Shown here: positions 23,291 to 30,236 of the stretch, piece by piece | Numbering within the stretch: position 1 is the stretch's first letter | Layout: each line of letters starts with the position of its first letter | Origin: an uncultured Francisellaceae bacterium | GTDB lineage: Bacteria > Pseudomonadota > Gammaproteobacteria > UBA6186 > Azoamicaceae | Assembly (NCBI GenBank): GCA_903907935.1 | Contig: CAIVQA010000035.1 | Location: forward strand, 1 to 32,684 | Length of the DNA: 32,684 nt | Direction: 5' to 3' | The notes under the pieces: generated by a model | What the model was told of the DNA's origin: nothing | Database searches by the model: none | Seen by the model: the letters and a program-made list of their open reading frames with translations, nothing else | Position numbers and translations under genes: made by a program

Positions 23291-24667
23291 ATGTGTATTA
23301 AAATACCTAAAAAAATTATTAGAGCTATATTAATTTTAGTTTTAATTATGTTGTTACCATGTAGCATAATATACCATTATTGTAGGCAACATAGATCAGA
23401 ACAACCTGTTAATACTAGAGTTGCAAATGGAGTATTACCTATTCATTTTTGGAAAACTACCAATGGGGCAGCGGTGTATTTTGTGCCTACCGAGCATAAA
23501 CCGGTAGTAGATATTCAGGTAACATTTAATGCTGGTTCTTCTAGAGATAACGGTAAGTTAGGGTTGTCATATTTAGTATCGCAAGGAGTAATAGAGGGCA
23601 CTAATGCTCGAACACTAGGGCAAATTTTAGGGTGTTTTGATAGTACAGAGGCGCTATATTCTGCCAATGTAGATTTAGATCGAGCAATTTTTAAATTACG
23701 AATACTTAATGATTTAAAAAAATTAAGAAGTTCTGTAGATTTATTAGCAGAAATTTTATCAACACCAACTTTTCCTAAATTAAGTATAGATAGATTAAAA
23801 AATAAATTGTTGATTGCTTTAAATGTAGATCTTGAAACAGAAGGCTCAGAGTATATTCTTAAATCAGAATTTTATAAGTTGTTGTACAATAAACATCCAT
23901 ACGCTAATCAAGAATTGGGCGATGGAAATTTAGATCATATTAACGTAGAAGATCTAATTAATTTTCATAATACTTATTATGTAGCTAATAATTGTGTGAT
24001 AACAATTGTCGGTAATATACATCGCGATCAGGCAAGGGATTTATCTAATTTAATTACTTCAACCATGAAAAGTGGCAATAGTGCAGCACTATTGCCAAAA
24101 GTTGATCAAACACCTAGAGAATTAGTAAAAAAAGTATCATTTGCTGATGCAAATAGATCTAGTGTTATGCTAGGGCAAATAATATCTACATCCTACAATA
24201 GTGATTATATTAATTTAATCGTTGGTAATGCTATTTTAGGTAATAGTATTTATTCTAGATTAACAAAAAATATCCAAGAAAAAGATCGTTTAGCTTACAA
24301 TATTAGTAGTGATTTACTAACTTTTAGTAAACCAGGTCCATTTTTTTTAAAATTTTATACTAAAAAAGAATTAACTGATAAAGCGATTAATAGTGTAAAG
24401 TTACTTTTAACAGATTTTATTAATAATGGTCCTACCGATGAAGAAGTTGAATTAATTAAACATCATTTAATTAATTCTTGGCCAATGCAATTTACAACTA
24501 ATGAAGCTATTTTAGATAGGGTTTCTTATATGGGTTTTTATCAATTACCTTTTGATTTCTTTGATAGTTATATAGAAACTCTATCTTCTGTTACCAAAGG
24601 ATCTATTTTAAAAGTATGGCAACAACAAGTACATCCACATTTTATGGCGACAGTGATAGTTGGATAA
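23291..24667 (+). CDS. second M16-family homologue, non-catalytic
   Basis: 458 residues. A hydrophobic segment at about 10-30 anchors it in the inner membrane, with the rest outside the cytoplasm. The M16 layout is clear: PIHFWKTTNGAAVYFVPTEHKPVVDIQVTFNAGSSRD, then Y94-L-V-S97-Q98 at the position of H-x-x-E-H, followed by the N-N-C-V-I-T-I-V-G-N block. Second members of M16B pairs usually lack the zinc site and act as partner subunits, so the loss here is expected; the loss in its partner is not. AGAGGAT lies eight bases before the start, inside the end of the first M16 gene. It overlaps rsmD by 8 bp. Confidence 0.9.
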   Translation: MCIKIPKKIIRAILILVLIMLLPCSIIYHYCRQHRSEQPVNTRVANGVLPIHFWKTTNGAAVYFVPTEHKPVVDIQVTFNAGSSRDNGKLGLSYLVSQGVIEGTNARTLGQILGCFDSTEALYSANVDLDRAIFKLRILNDLKKLRSSVDLLAEILSTPTFPKLSIDRLKNKLLIALNVDLETEGSEYILKSEFYKLLYNKHPYANQELGDGNLDHINVEDLINFHNTYYVANNCVITIVGNIHRDQARDLSNLITSTMKSGNSAALLPKVDQTPRELVKKVSFADANRSSVMLGQIISTSYNSDYINLIVGNAILGNSIYSRLTKNIQEKDRLAYNISSDLLTFSKPGPFFLKFYTKKELTDKAINSVKLLLTDFINNGPTDEEVELIKHHLINSWPMQFTTNEAILDRVSYMGFYQLPFDFFDSYIETLSSVTKGSILKVWQQQVHPHFMATVIVG

Positions 24668-25286
24668 TCAAAAATCATTAAAGATTTCTAAGTTACGAAT
24701 TATTGCTGGAAAATTTCGTGCTCGTAAAATTTTTTTTAGCGATCACAATAATAAAATGTTACGTCCTACTTTAGATAGGGTGAGGGAAACAGTATTTAAT
24801 TGGTTAGCGCCTTATATAGTAGGAGCTAATTGTTTAGATTTATTTGCTGGTAGTGGCATCTTTAGTTTTGAGGCTATTTCTAGAGGAGCGAGTTTTGCTT
24901 TAGCGATAGAATCAAATTATGATACCTATAAAAATATTTTAGAAAATAAACTTAAATTAAATTTATCTGATCAAGAATTTAATATAATCAATCAAGATGC
25001 ATTATCATTTTTAAATAATAATAGCTTAAAAAATAAAAATTTTAATATAATTTTTTTAGATCCACCATATAATGCAGATCAGGATTTATTATTAATTAGT
25101 TTGCAATTATTAGTTAAGAATAATTTTTTACAAAGTGGTAGTAAGATCTATTTTGAAAGCGATAAAAACGAGCAAATCTTTAAAGAAAAATTTGTCTCGT
25201 TAGGTTTAGGATTACAATTAAATAAAATCAGTAAAGCTGGTAGGGTTTATTTTTATTTAGCAGAATTTTGTGCAAATGGATTTTAG
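24660..25286 (+). CDS. rsmD: 16S rRNA m2G966 methyltransferase
   Basis: 208 residues, normal for RsmD, which methylates G966 of 16S rRNA. Motifs: RPTLDRVRETVFNWL (35-49), SAM-binding LDLFAGSG (59-66), EAISRGA (71-77), and catalytic LDPPYN (133-138). The start is TTG, overlapping the M16 stop by 8 bp, without a clear ribosome site, so translation is probably coupled. ftsY, M16 genes and rsmD are commonly neighbours in gammaproteobacteria. Its stop is 8 bp from the convergent antitoxin gene. Confidence 0.95.
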   Translation: MDNQKSLKISKLRIIAGKFRARKIFFSDHNNKMLRPTLDRVRETVFNWLAPYIVGANCLDLFAGSGIFSFEAISRGASFALAIESNYDTYKNILENKLKLNLSDQEFNIINQDALSFLNNNSLKNKNFNIIFLDPPYNADQDLLLISLQLLVKNNFLQSGSKIYFESDKNEQIFKEKFVSLGLGLQLNKISKAGRVYFYLAEFCANGF

Positions 25287-25293
25287 CACCAAC

Positions 25294-25728
25294 TCAAAGG
25301 TCTAAAATATTCTTATTAATTTTAAATTGTTTAACTATCCTATTGATAATAGTTTTACCTATTGCTCGTTTACCATTTTCTATTTTGGATAAATCAGCTT
25401 GGCTAATTTTAATCTTAGATGCAAATTTTTTTTGACTCAAATTTTCTTTATATCTAATTCCTCTAACAATAGCTCCTAATTTGCTATATTTGGAATTAAT
25501 TGCAGCAAATACCTTATCTGATTCAACACCATACTTCCAACGTAGATGAGTCAATAGATTATAAATTTTTTCTTTTTGTTCACATCCTTTAATTTCATAT
25601 TTTTTTAAATTTTCATAAAAAGTCGTTGGAATTTTATAAAGATGTCCATCTTCACTAATCAAGATAGAAAGTGGAACGTTGTTATTGGCTATTTGCTTAG
25701 TATGGTGCATTTTCATGTGTACCGACAT
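25294..25728 (-). CDS. XRE-family antitoxin (HigA-like)
   Basis: 144 residues from the ATG at 25728, chosen because GAGG lies seven bases upstream; a TTG four codons earlier and ATGs at 25716 and 25710 are alternatives. The C-terminal 70 residues are a helix-turn-helix of the XRE/Cro type (IRYKENLSQKKFASKIKISQ, ending in DLSKIENGKRAIGKTI). The N-terminal part, with a beta-hairpin block ILISEDGHLYKIP, probably clamps the toxin. It overlaps the toxin gene upstream by 32 bp, so the two are translated together. Confidence 0.87.
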   Translation of the reverse strand: MSVHMKMHHTKQIANNNVPLSILISEDGHLYKIPTTFYENLKKYEIKGCEQKEKIYNLLTHLRWKYGVESDKVFAAINSKYSKLGAIVRGIRYKENLSQKKFASKIKISQADLSKIENGKRAIGKTIINRIVKQFKINKNILDL

Positions 25729-26008
25729 AATAAACCTCAATATATCTTAAATGTTTATCAATAACTTCCCAACAAGCTACATAAGTAGGTCTTCCTTTTA
25801 TTAAATGGCAATGAAATTTTTGATTTGAGCCTTTTAATTTTCCATAATTTGGCCAATTTGAAAGAATTGACCCACTTATCTCTAATTCTTTTGCTAATAA
25901 GTGCACTACCATTTGAACTTTGTTTGGCAATTTTTTTATTATCTTGGTCGCCTTTTGACTAAATTTTACTTGCCATTTTATATTGTAGTATAAGCTAATT
26001 TTTGCCAT
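25697..26008 (-). CDS. RelE/ParE-superfamily toxin
   Basis: 103 residues. The ending KFHCHLIKGRPTYVACWEV then YIEVYYVGTHENAPY is typical of RelE-like mRNA interferases with a C-terminal H-E/Y-Y surface, and FSQKATKIIKKLPNKVQ forms the N-terminal helices. Its family differs from the toxin at 11975-12304. The ATG lies inside a perfect 14-bp palindrome and no ribosome site is visible, so a leaderless transcript is possible. Confidence 0.87.
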   Translation of the reverse strand: MAKISLYYNIKWQVKFSQKATKIIKKLPNKVQMVVHLLAKELEISGSILSNWPNYGKLKGSNQKFHCHLIKGRPTYVACWEVIDKHLRYIEVYYVGTHENAPY

Positions 26009-26015
26009 ATGGCAA
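26002..26015 (-). promoter_or_regulatory. palindromic operator over the toxin start codon
   Basis: TTGCCATATGGCAA is a perfect 14-bp palindrome whose centre contains the toxin ATG (26006-26008 on the minus strand). Binding of the antitoxin here would block both transcription and access to the start. It is the third toxin-antitoxin module in the window with a palindrome at its start. Confidence 0.6.
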
Positions 26016-26075
26016 TTACAACTAATAATAAATTATTAATCTATCAATTTTTTATATGAAAATTTTGATATATTT

Positions 26076-26110
26076 AAAATGTTACCAAAACATTTTGTAC
26101 GAGTTATAAT
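26076..26110 (+). promoter_or_regulatory. cca promoter with inverted repeat over the -35
   Basis: TTACCA (26082-26087) and a consensus TATAAT (26105-26110), 17 bases apart, make a good sigma-70-type promoter for cca. The -35 lies inside AAAATGTT (26076-26083) / AACATTTT (26089-26096), perfect 8-base inverted arms with a 5-base gap, so a repressor site is possible. Confidence 0.55.
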
Positions 26111-26147
26111 GAATTAACACTTGTTGGTAGAAGTAAGGGTATATACG

Positions 26148-27404
26148 ATGAATTTATCTGATCTAAAAATTTTTTTAGTAGGTGGAGCAGTAAGAGATGA
26201 GTTATTAGGATTACGTTCCACAGAGCGTGATTGGGTAGTTATTGGTTCTTCTGAAAAAAAAATGCTCGATCTAGGCTTTCGTAAAGTTGGTAAGGATTTT
26301 CCAGTATTTATTCATCCTAAAAGTGGGGAAGAATATGCTCTAGCTCGTACGGAACGTAAAACAGCTAAAGGTTATTATGGGTTTAGCTGTGATTTTTCTT
26401 CTAATATTACTTTAGAAGAAGATTTAGCGCGAAGAGATCTAACTATTAATGCAATAGCTAAAGATGTAGACGGTAATATTATTGATCCTTTTGGTGGGGT
26501 CAAAGATTTACAGAAAAGAATTTTACGACATGTATCGCCAGCTTTTATAGAAGATCCTCTTAGAGTTTTAAGGGTTGCTAGGTTTGCAGCCAAATTAGCT
26601 AAATTTGATTTTCAAGTAGCTCCAGAAACAATTAAATTAATGAATACAATTGTTGATGCACAAGAATTAAATCATTTAACTCCAGAAAGAGTGTGGAAAG
26701 AAATAGAAAAATCTTTATTAACAGATGCTCCACAAGAATTTTTTTTAGTATTACGTTCTTGTAATGCTTTAGAAAAAATTTTTCCTGAACTAAATAAATT
26801 ATGGGGAGTACCACAAAACCCTGTTTGGCATCCAGAAATAGATGCTGGAGTACATGTTATGTTGGCGTTGCAGCAAGCAGTTAAATTAACAGTAGATCCT
26901 AAAGTAAGGTTTGCAGTGTTGTGTCACGATCTTGGTAAAGGGAATACAAAACCAGAAATATTACCTAGTCATTATGGACATGAAGAGCGGGGAGTAAAGT
27001 TAATAAATTATTGGTGCTCTAAATATAAAGTACCAAATGGTTATAAAGATTTAGCAGTAAAAGTTGCTGCCTGGCATTTACATTGTCATACAGCATTAAA
27101 ATTAAAACCACAAACAATTTTAAAAGTATTTTTAGCATTAGATGCTTTTCGTCAACCAAGTAATTTACAAAATTTTTTATTAGCTTGTACGGCAGACTGT
27201 AAAGGACGTATGGGTAAAGAAAATGATAATTATTTACAAGCTGATTTTTTAAGAAAAATTTTTTCAGAAATCAAGAAAATTACAGCAGAACAATTTTTAC
27301 AAAAAAATATTACTGGTAAAAATTTAGGTGATGCAATTAAAGCAGAGCAGATTAAATTGATCGCAAAACTAAAGCAAGATTATTTATATACTGATCACCC
27401 ATGA
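26148..27404 (+). CDS. cca: tRNA CCA-adding enzyme (multifunctional, with HD domain)
   Basis: 418 residues from the ATG at 26148, with AAGGG eight bases upstream; a TTG nine codons earlier is unlikely. The enzyme adds or repairs the CCA end of tRNAs. It follows E. coli Cca closely along its length: FLVGGAVRDELLGL (8-21), ERDWVVIGS, DFPVFIHP, EEYALARTERK, RRDLTINAIA, DPLRVLRVARFAA, then the HD phosphohydrolase block FAVLCHDLGKG. The last five codons (YTDHP) and the stop are encoded by the end of a MITE-like repeat inserted at the 3' end; total length stays close to that of E. coli Cca (412), so function should be kept. Confidence 0.96.
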   Translation: MNLSDLKIFLVGGAVRDELLGLRSTERDWVVIGSSEKKMLDLGFRKVGKDFPVFIHPKSGEEYALARTERKTAKGYYGFSCDFSSNITLEEDLARRDLTINAIAKDVDGNIIDPFGGVKDLQKRILRHVSPAFIEDPLRVLRVARFAAKLAKFDFQVAPETIKLMNTIVDAQELNHLTPERVWKEIEKSLLTDAPQEFFLVLRSCNALEKIFPELNKLWGVPQNPVWHPEIDAGVHVMLALQQAVKLTVDPKVRFAVLCHDLGKGNTKPEILPSHYGHEERGVKLINYWCSKYKVPNGYKDLAVKVAAWHLHCHTALKLKPQTILKVFLALDAFRQPSNLQNFLLACTADCKGRMGKENDNYLQADFLRKIFSEIKKITAEQFLQKNITGKNLGDAIKAEQIKLIAKLKQDYLYTDHP

Positions 27405-27606
27405 GTTTTTGGTGCTCTAAAAAACAAGAAGTGTTGTTTGAGCCTCCTTGGTATCTGTTGTTCTTTGTTTTGCGAAAGGCGAGTTTCACGCACAAAATGT
27501 CAGGATAGACATTTTGACGCATGCAGTGCGCCCGCAGGTTCGTGCCAGGATGGCCCGCAAGTCACTTGTTTTTTAGAGCACCAAAAACTCATGGGCGATT
27601 AGTATA
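27387..27606. mobile_element. MITE-like palindromic repeat, copy 4 (long, subfamily B)
   Basis: 220 bp from TATACTGATCACCCATGAG to GATTAGTATA. The centre begins as subfamily B (TTTGAGCCTCCTTGG, GCGAGTTTCACG), then carries an extra block of about 76 bp (27489-27564) with the hairpin AAAATGTCAGGATAGACATT (plus two T) and GC-rich sequence (GTGCGCCCGC, CCAGGATGGCCCGC). The left end overlaps the end of cca and provides its stop codon. No coding potential. Confidence 0.85.
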
Positions 27607-27756
27607 ATTACTGTCGTACTTAGCTATCTTTTGTAAGAAAAAATCCATATAATTTACGCCAAGATTTCTGTAATGTTTTTGATCACAATGATATTGAAAG
27701 AGATCTGATAACAGGTCATGTTATTGCAATGTTTTACGAACCATGGAAGGGTAAGA

Positions 27757-27933
27757 ATGATGACTACGGGATTAATAAAAAACTTAAGAAAGTTATTAGC
27801 GGTACAAAAAACCCGTGTACAAGAGTTAGAAGTAGAGCTATCGCAAGTGAAGCGTACTAAAGCTTGTTTAGAAGAAGATTTTTTTCATGCTATAGAGCAG
27901 CTACAGGCGATTAAAACGCAACAACACAGATAA
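27757..27933 (+). CDS. small coiled-coil protein, function unknown
   Basis: 58 residues from the ATG at 27757 (a second ATG follows at once), with GGAAGG about seven bases upstream; the frame is open further but earlier starts lack a ribosome site. The sequence is highly charged and almost entirely helical, with a heptad-like pattern through LLAVQKTRVQELEVELSQVK, and would form a coiled coil. It somewhat recalls short FliJ/YscO-like stalk proteins, but no secretion or flagellar genes are nearby, so that name is not warranted. It is the only gene between repeat copies 4 and 5. Confidence 0.5.
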   Translation: MMTTGLIKNLRKLLAVQKTRVQELEVELSQVKRTKACLEEDFFHAIEQLQAIKTQQHR

Positions 27934-27935
27934 TA

Positions 27936-28164
27936 TATACTCTCCTCGATTAATGAGTTTTCGGTACTCTAAAAAAATAATGAGCGGTGTTTGAGCCCCA
28001 TGCTGCTGCTGTTAGCATTGCTAAACGTAGGGCGAGTTCAAGCGCAAAAAATGTCAGGATAGACATTTTTGACGCACGTAGTGCGCCCGAATGGCAAGCG
28101 CCAGGATGGCCCGCGAGTCAATTATTTTTTTAGAGTACCAAAAACTCATGTGCGATTTGAGTGC
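27936..28164. mobile_element. MITE-like palindromic repeat, copy 5 (long, subfamily A)
   Basis: About 229 bp. The inner arms (ATGAGTTTTCGGTACTCTAA and inverse) pair well, but the tips have drifted: the left reads TATACTCTCCTCGATTAATG and the right GCGATTTGAGTGCG, so the right border is approximate. The centre is subfamily A (CTGCTGCTGTTAGCATTGCT, GGGCGAGTTC) with the extra block at 28041-28120. It lies between the convergent coiled-coil and glycosyltransferase genes, starting 3 bp after the first stop. The degraded tips suggest it is an old copy. Confidence 0.8.
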
Positions 28165-28176
28165 GTTAATAGTTGG

Positions 28177-29163
28177 TTAATCAAAAATACTTTTTATTAT
28201 ATAGTTTGGTCGTTGCTTTACTTCGATAAAAATTCTTGCAATATATTCACCTAACATGCCAATAGAGAATAATTGGATCCCACCAAAAAACATAATTGCT
28301 ACTATTAAAGAAGTATAGCCTGGTACGTCTATGCCATACGTTATAGTTTTAATAATTATGAATAATGCGTATAACAAAGATATACTAGAAATGCATAATC
28401 CTATAAATCCCCATATACGTAATGGTAAATTAGAAAAAGAAGTAATACCGGTTATAGCTAATTCGGTTAAATTTTTTAAGCAGAAAGTACTATTGCCTTT
28501 TAGTCTAGGTTGTGGTTGAAATTTTATTCCAATGTTTTTAAATCCTACCCAAGCATAGAGACCTTTAGTAAAGCGATTTTTTTCTTTACATTGTGTTAGT
28601 GCTAATACTACTTTTTGATCTAATAATCGAAAATCTCCAGCATTTGCAGTAATATTTACATCAGCATTAGTATTTATTAAAGTATAAAACCATTTAGTAA
28701 GATTTTTTTTTAACCAAGATTCATCATTTCGATTACTTCTGATCCCATAAATCATATCGTATCCATTAACCCAATGTTCTAGAAAAGTTGGTATTAAGGT
28801 TATTGGATGTTGAAAGTCAGCATCTATTATTATGGTAGTTGCATAATTTTCTGAAGCTACAGCATCTAAGCCAGCTAATAAAGCTGCTTCTTTACCAAAA
28901 TTTTTAGAAAATTGAATTAATTTAATTACATTGTTTTTATATACTTCTGATTGTTTAAAATCTAAAACTATTTTGGAGGTATTATCTAAACTTCCATCGT
29001 CTATAATAATTAATTTAAAATTAGAAGTAATTTGTTGTAATTCTTTAATTAATGCAATTAAAAAATCTTGGATTACTGCTGCCTCGTTAAAACAGGGTAT
29101 AATACAAGAGATTGATAATTTTTTGCTAGATAAAATTTCGTATCGTTGTTTTATTTGGGGCAT
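28177..29163 (-). CDS. GT2 polyprenyl-phosphate glycosyltransferase (GtrB/DPM-like)
   Basis: 328 residues. The GT-A domain (about 15-235) has CIIPCFNEAAVI, IIIDDGSLDNT, FSKNFGKEAALLAGLD, the metal-binding DADFQHP and the late GNSTF block. Two C-terminal membrane segments (about 245-270 and 280-305) place it in the GtrB/ArnC/dolichol-phosphate-mannose-synthase group, which moves a sugar from a nucleotide to undecaprenyl phosphate on the inner face of the membrane for later use on lipopolysaccharide or other surface sugars. The partner flippase and final transferase are not here. The first 37 bp overlap the end of nagZ in another frame, so the two are probably co-transcribed. Confidence 0.92.
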   Translation of the reverse strand: MPQIKQRYEILSSKKLSISCIIPCFNEAAVIQDFLIALIKELQQITSNFKLIIIDDGSLDNTSKIVLDFKQSEVYKNNVIKLIQFSKNFGKEAALLAGLDAVASENYATTIIIDADFQHPITLIPTFLEHWVNGYDMIYGIRSNRNDESWLKKNLTKWFYTLINTNADVNITANAGDFRLLDQKVVLALTQCKEKNRFTKGLYAWVGFKNIGIKFQPQPRLKGNSTFCLKNLTELAITGITSFSNLPLRIWGFIGLCISSISLLYALFIIIKTITYGIDVPGYTSLIVAIMFFGGIQLFSIGMLGEYIARIFIEVKQRPNYIIKSIFD

Positions 29164-30157
29164 AATTAGTTGTTTTTTTTAGAGTATCGATCCTTTGATT
29201 GTGTTCCGGTGATGGTTCCCAACTTATATTGTCTAATAAATACAACAAATTGTTGCCGTATAATTTATTAAAAATTATTAAATCACAGCCAGCTTGTAAA
29301 GCTGCGTTGGCAAGATATACATTTTTTTCTTTTGGGTCAGATGTTTGATGTTGGATAAATTCTTGTGCTGCTTGCATAGATAAACAATCACTAATAATAG
29401 TACCTTTAAATTGTAAATCTTTACGTAAAACTTGTTGTAACCATGTTTTAGAAAAACAAGTTGGATTAGGATCTACTTGTGGGTAGATAACATGAGCTGG
29501 CATTATTGCAGGCAGCATATTTTGTTCAATTAATAATTGAAATGGTTTAAGATCTTGTTCACTAATTAATCGATAATCTCTAGGATCGATTGCAATTTCT
29601 GTGTGGGTATCTGCCGAAATAGCCCCATGTCCAGGGAAGTGTTTACCTACGGACTGCATACCAACAGATAGTTGTCCTTTAATAAAAGATTCAGCTAAAA
29701 GTGCTACGATTGTTGGATCAGAATGAATGGCTCGCTCACCAATTACTGAAGATATGCCATCATGATCTAGATCTAATACTGGAGCTAAATTTAAATCTAT
29801 ACCACAAGCTAATAGATCTGCAGCTATTTGTCTCCCGTGTTGAAACGCGGTTTTTATAGCTGTATGTGGAGAATCAACATGGTATAGGGATCCAAGTACC
29901 TGCATTGGTCCAGGGTTGAAAAATTCTTCACTTTTAAATCGCCAAACTCTACCACCCTCATGATCTACCATTATTAAAATATCTGGGTTAATTTCTTTGA
30001 TAGATTTGATTAATTGGGTTATTTGTAGTTTATTTTCAAAATTTCTAGTAAATAAAATTACCCCACCGATATTTTTATGATGTAAAATTTGTTGTTCTTC
30101 TAGGGTTAAAATTTTAGCCTCTAAGCTAATTATTATTGGTCCTGGTGGTTTAGCCAT
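29126..30157 (-). CDS. nagZ: beta-N-acetylglucosaminidase NagZ (GH3)
   Basis: 343 residues, like E. coli NagZ (341). This cytoplasmic enzyme removes GlcNAc from anhydro-muropeptides during peptidoglycan recycling. Visible blocks: GVILFTRNF (32-40), VDHEGGRVWR (64-73), the catalytic KHFPGHG (172-178) and IISDCLSM (254-261). The nucleophile is D257, the first Asp of the motif; the following residue, Asp in the usual SDDL, is Cys258, a change that should not remove activity. It overlaps the glycosyltransferase gene by 38 bp. Start ATG with AAAAGGA upstream. In some bacteria NagZ products control beta-lactamase induction, but no AmpR-type regulator is seen here and the OXA gene is 12 kb away. Confidence 0.94.
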   Translation of the reverse strand: MAKPPGPIIISLEAKILTLEEQQILHHKNIGGVILFTRNFENKLQITQLIKSIKEINPDILIMVDHEGGRVWRFKSEEFFNPGPMQVLGSLYHVDSPHTAIKTAFQHGRQIAADLLACGIDLNLAPVLDLDHDGISSVIGERAIHSDPTIVALLAESFIKGQLSVGMQSVGKHFPGHGAISADTHTEIAIDPRDYRLISEQDLKPFQLLIEQNMLPAIMPAHVIYPQVDPNPTCFSKTWLQQVLRKDLQFKGTIISDCLSMQAAQEFIQHQTSDPKEKNVYLANAALQAGCDLIIFNKLYGNNLLYLLDNISWEPSPEHNQRIDTLKKTTNYAPNKTTIRNFI

Positions 30158-30236
30158 AAATCCTTTTCGCTTAATTGGTATGTTGTTTGGACGTGCAACT
30201 TGCTAATAAATTAATTATAACAAAATTATTATTGAT

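Noticed and set aside
28069..28254. An open frame of 61 codons on the plus strand through repeat copy 5
   Set aside because: It is read from repeat sequence; the related frame in copy 6 (32236-32418, minus strand) shares only the part set by the repeat (VNYF...). No ribosome site, and it runs over the glycosyltransferase stop.
29126..30157. NagZ as an inactive enzyme because SDDL reads SDCL
   Set aside because: The nucleophile is the first Asp of the motif, which is kept (D257); the second position varies among GH3 enzymes and KHFPGHG is intact.
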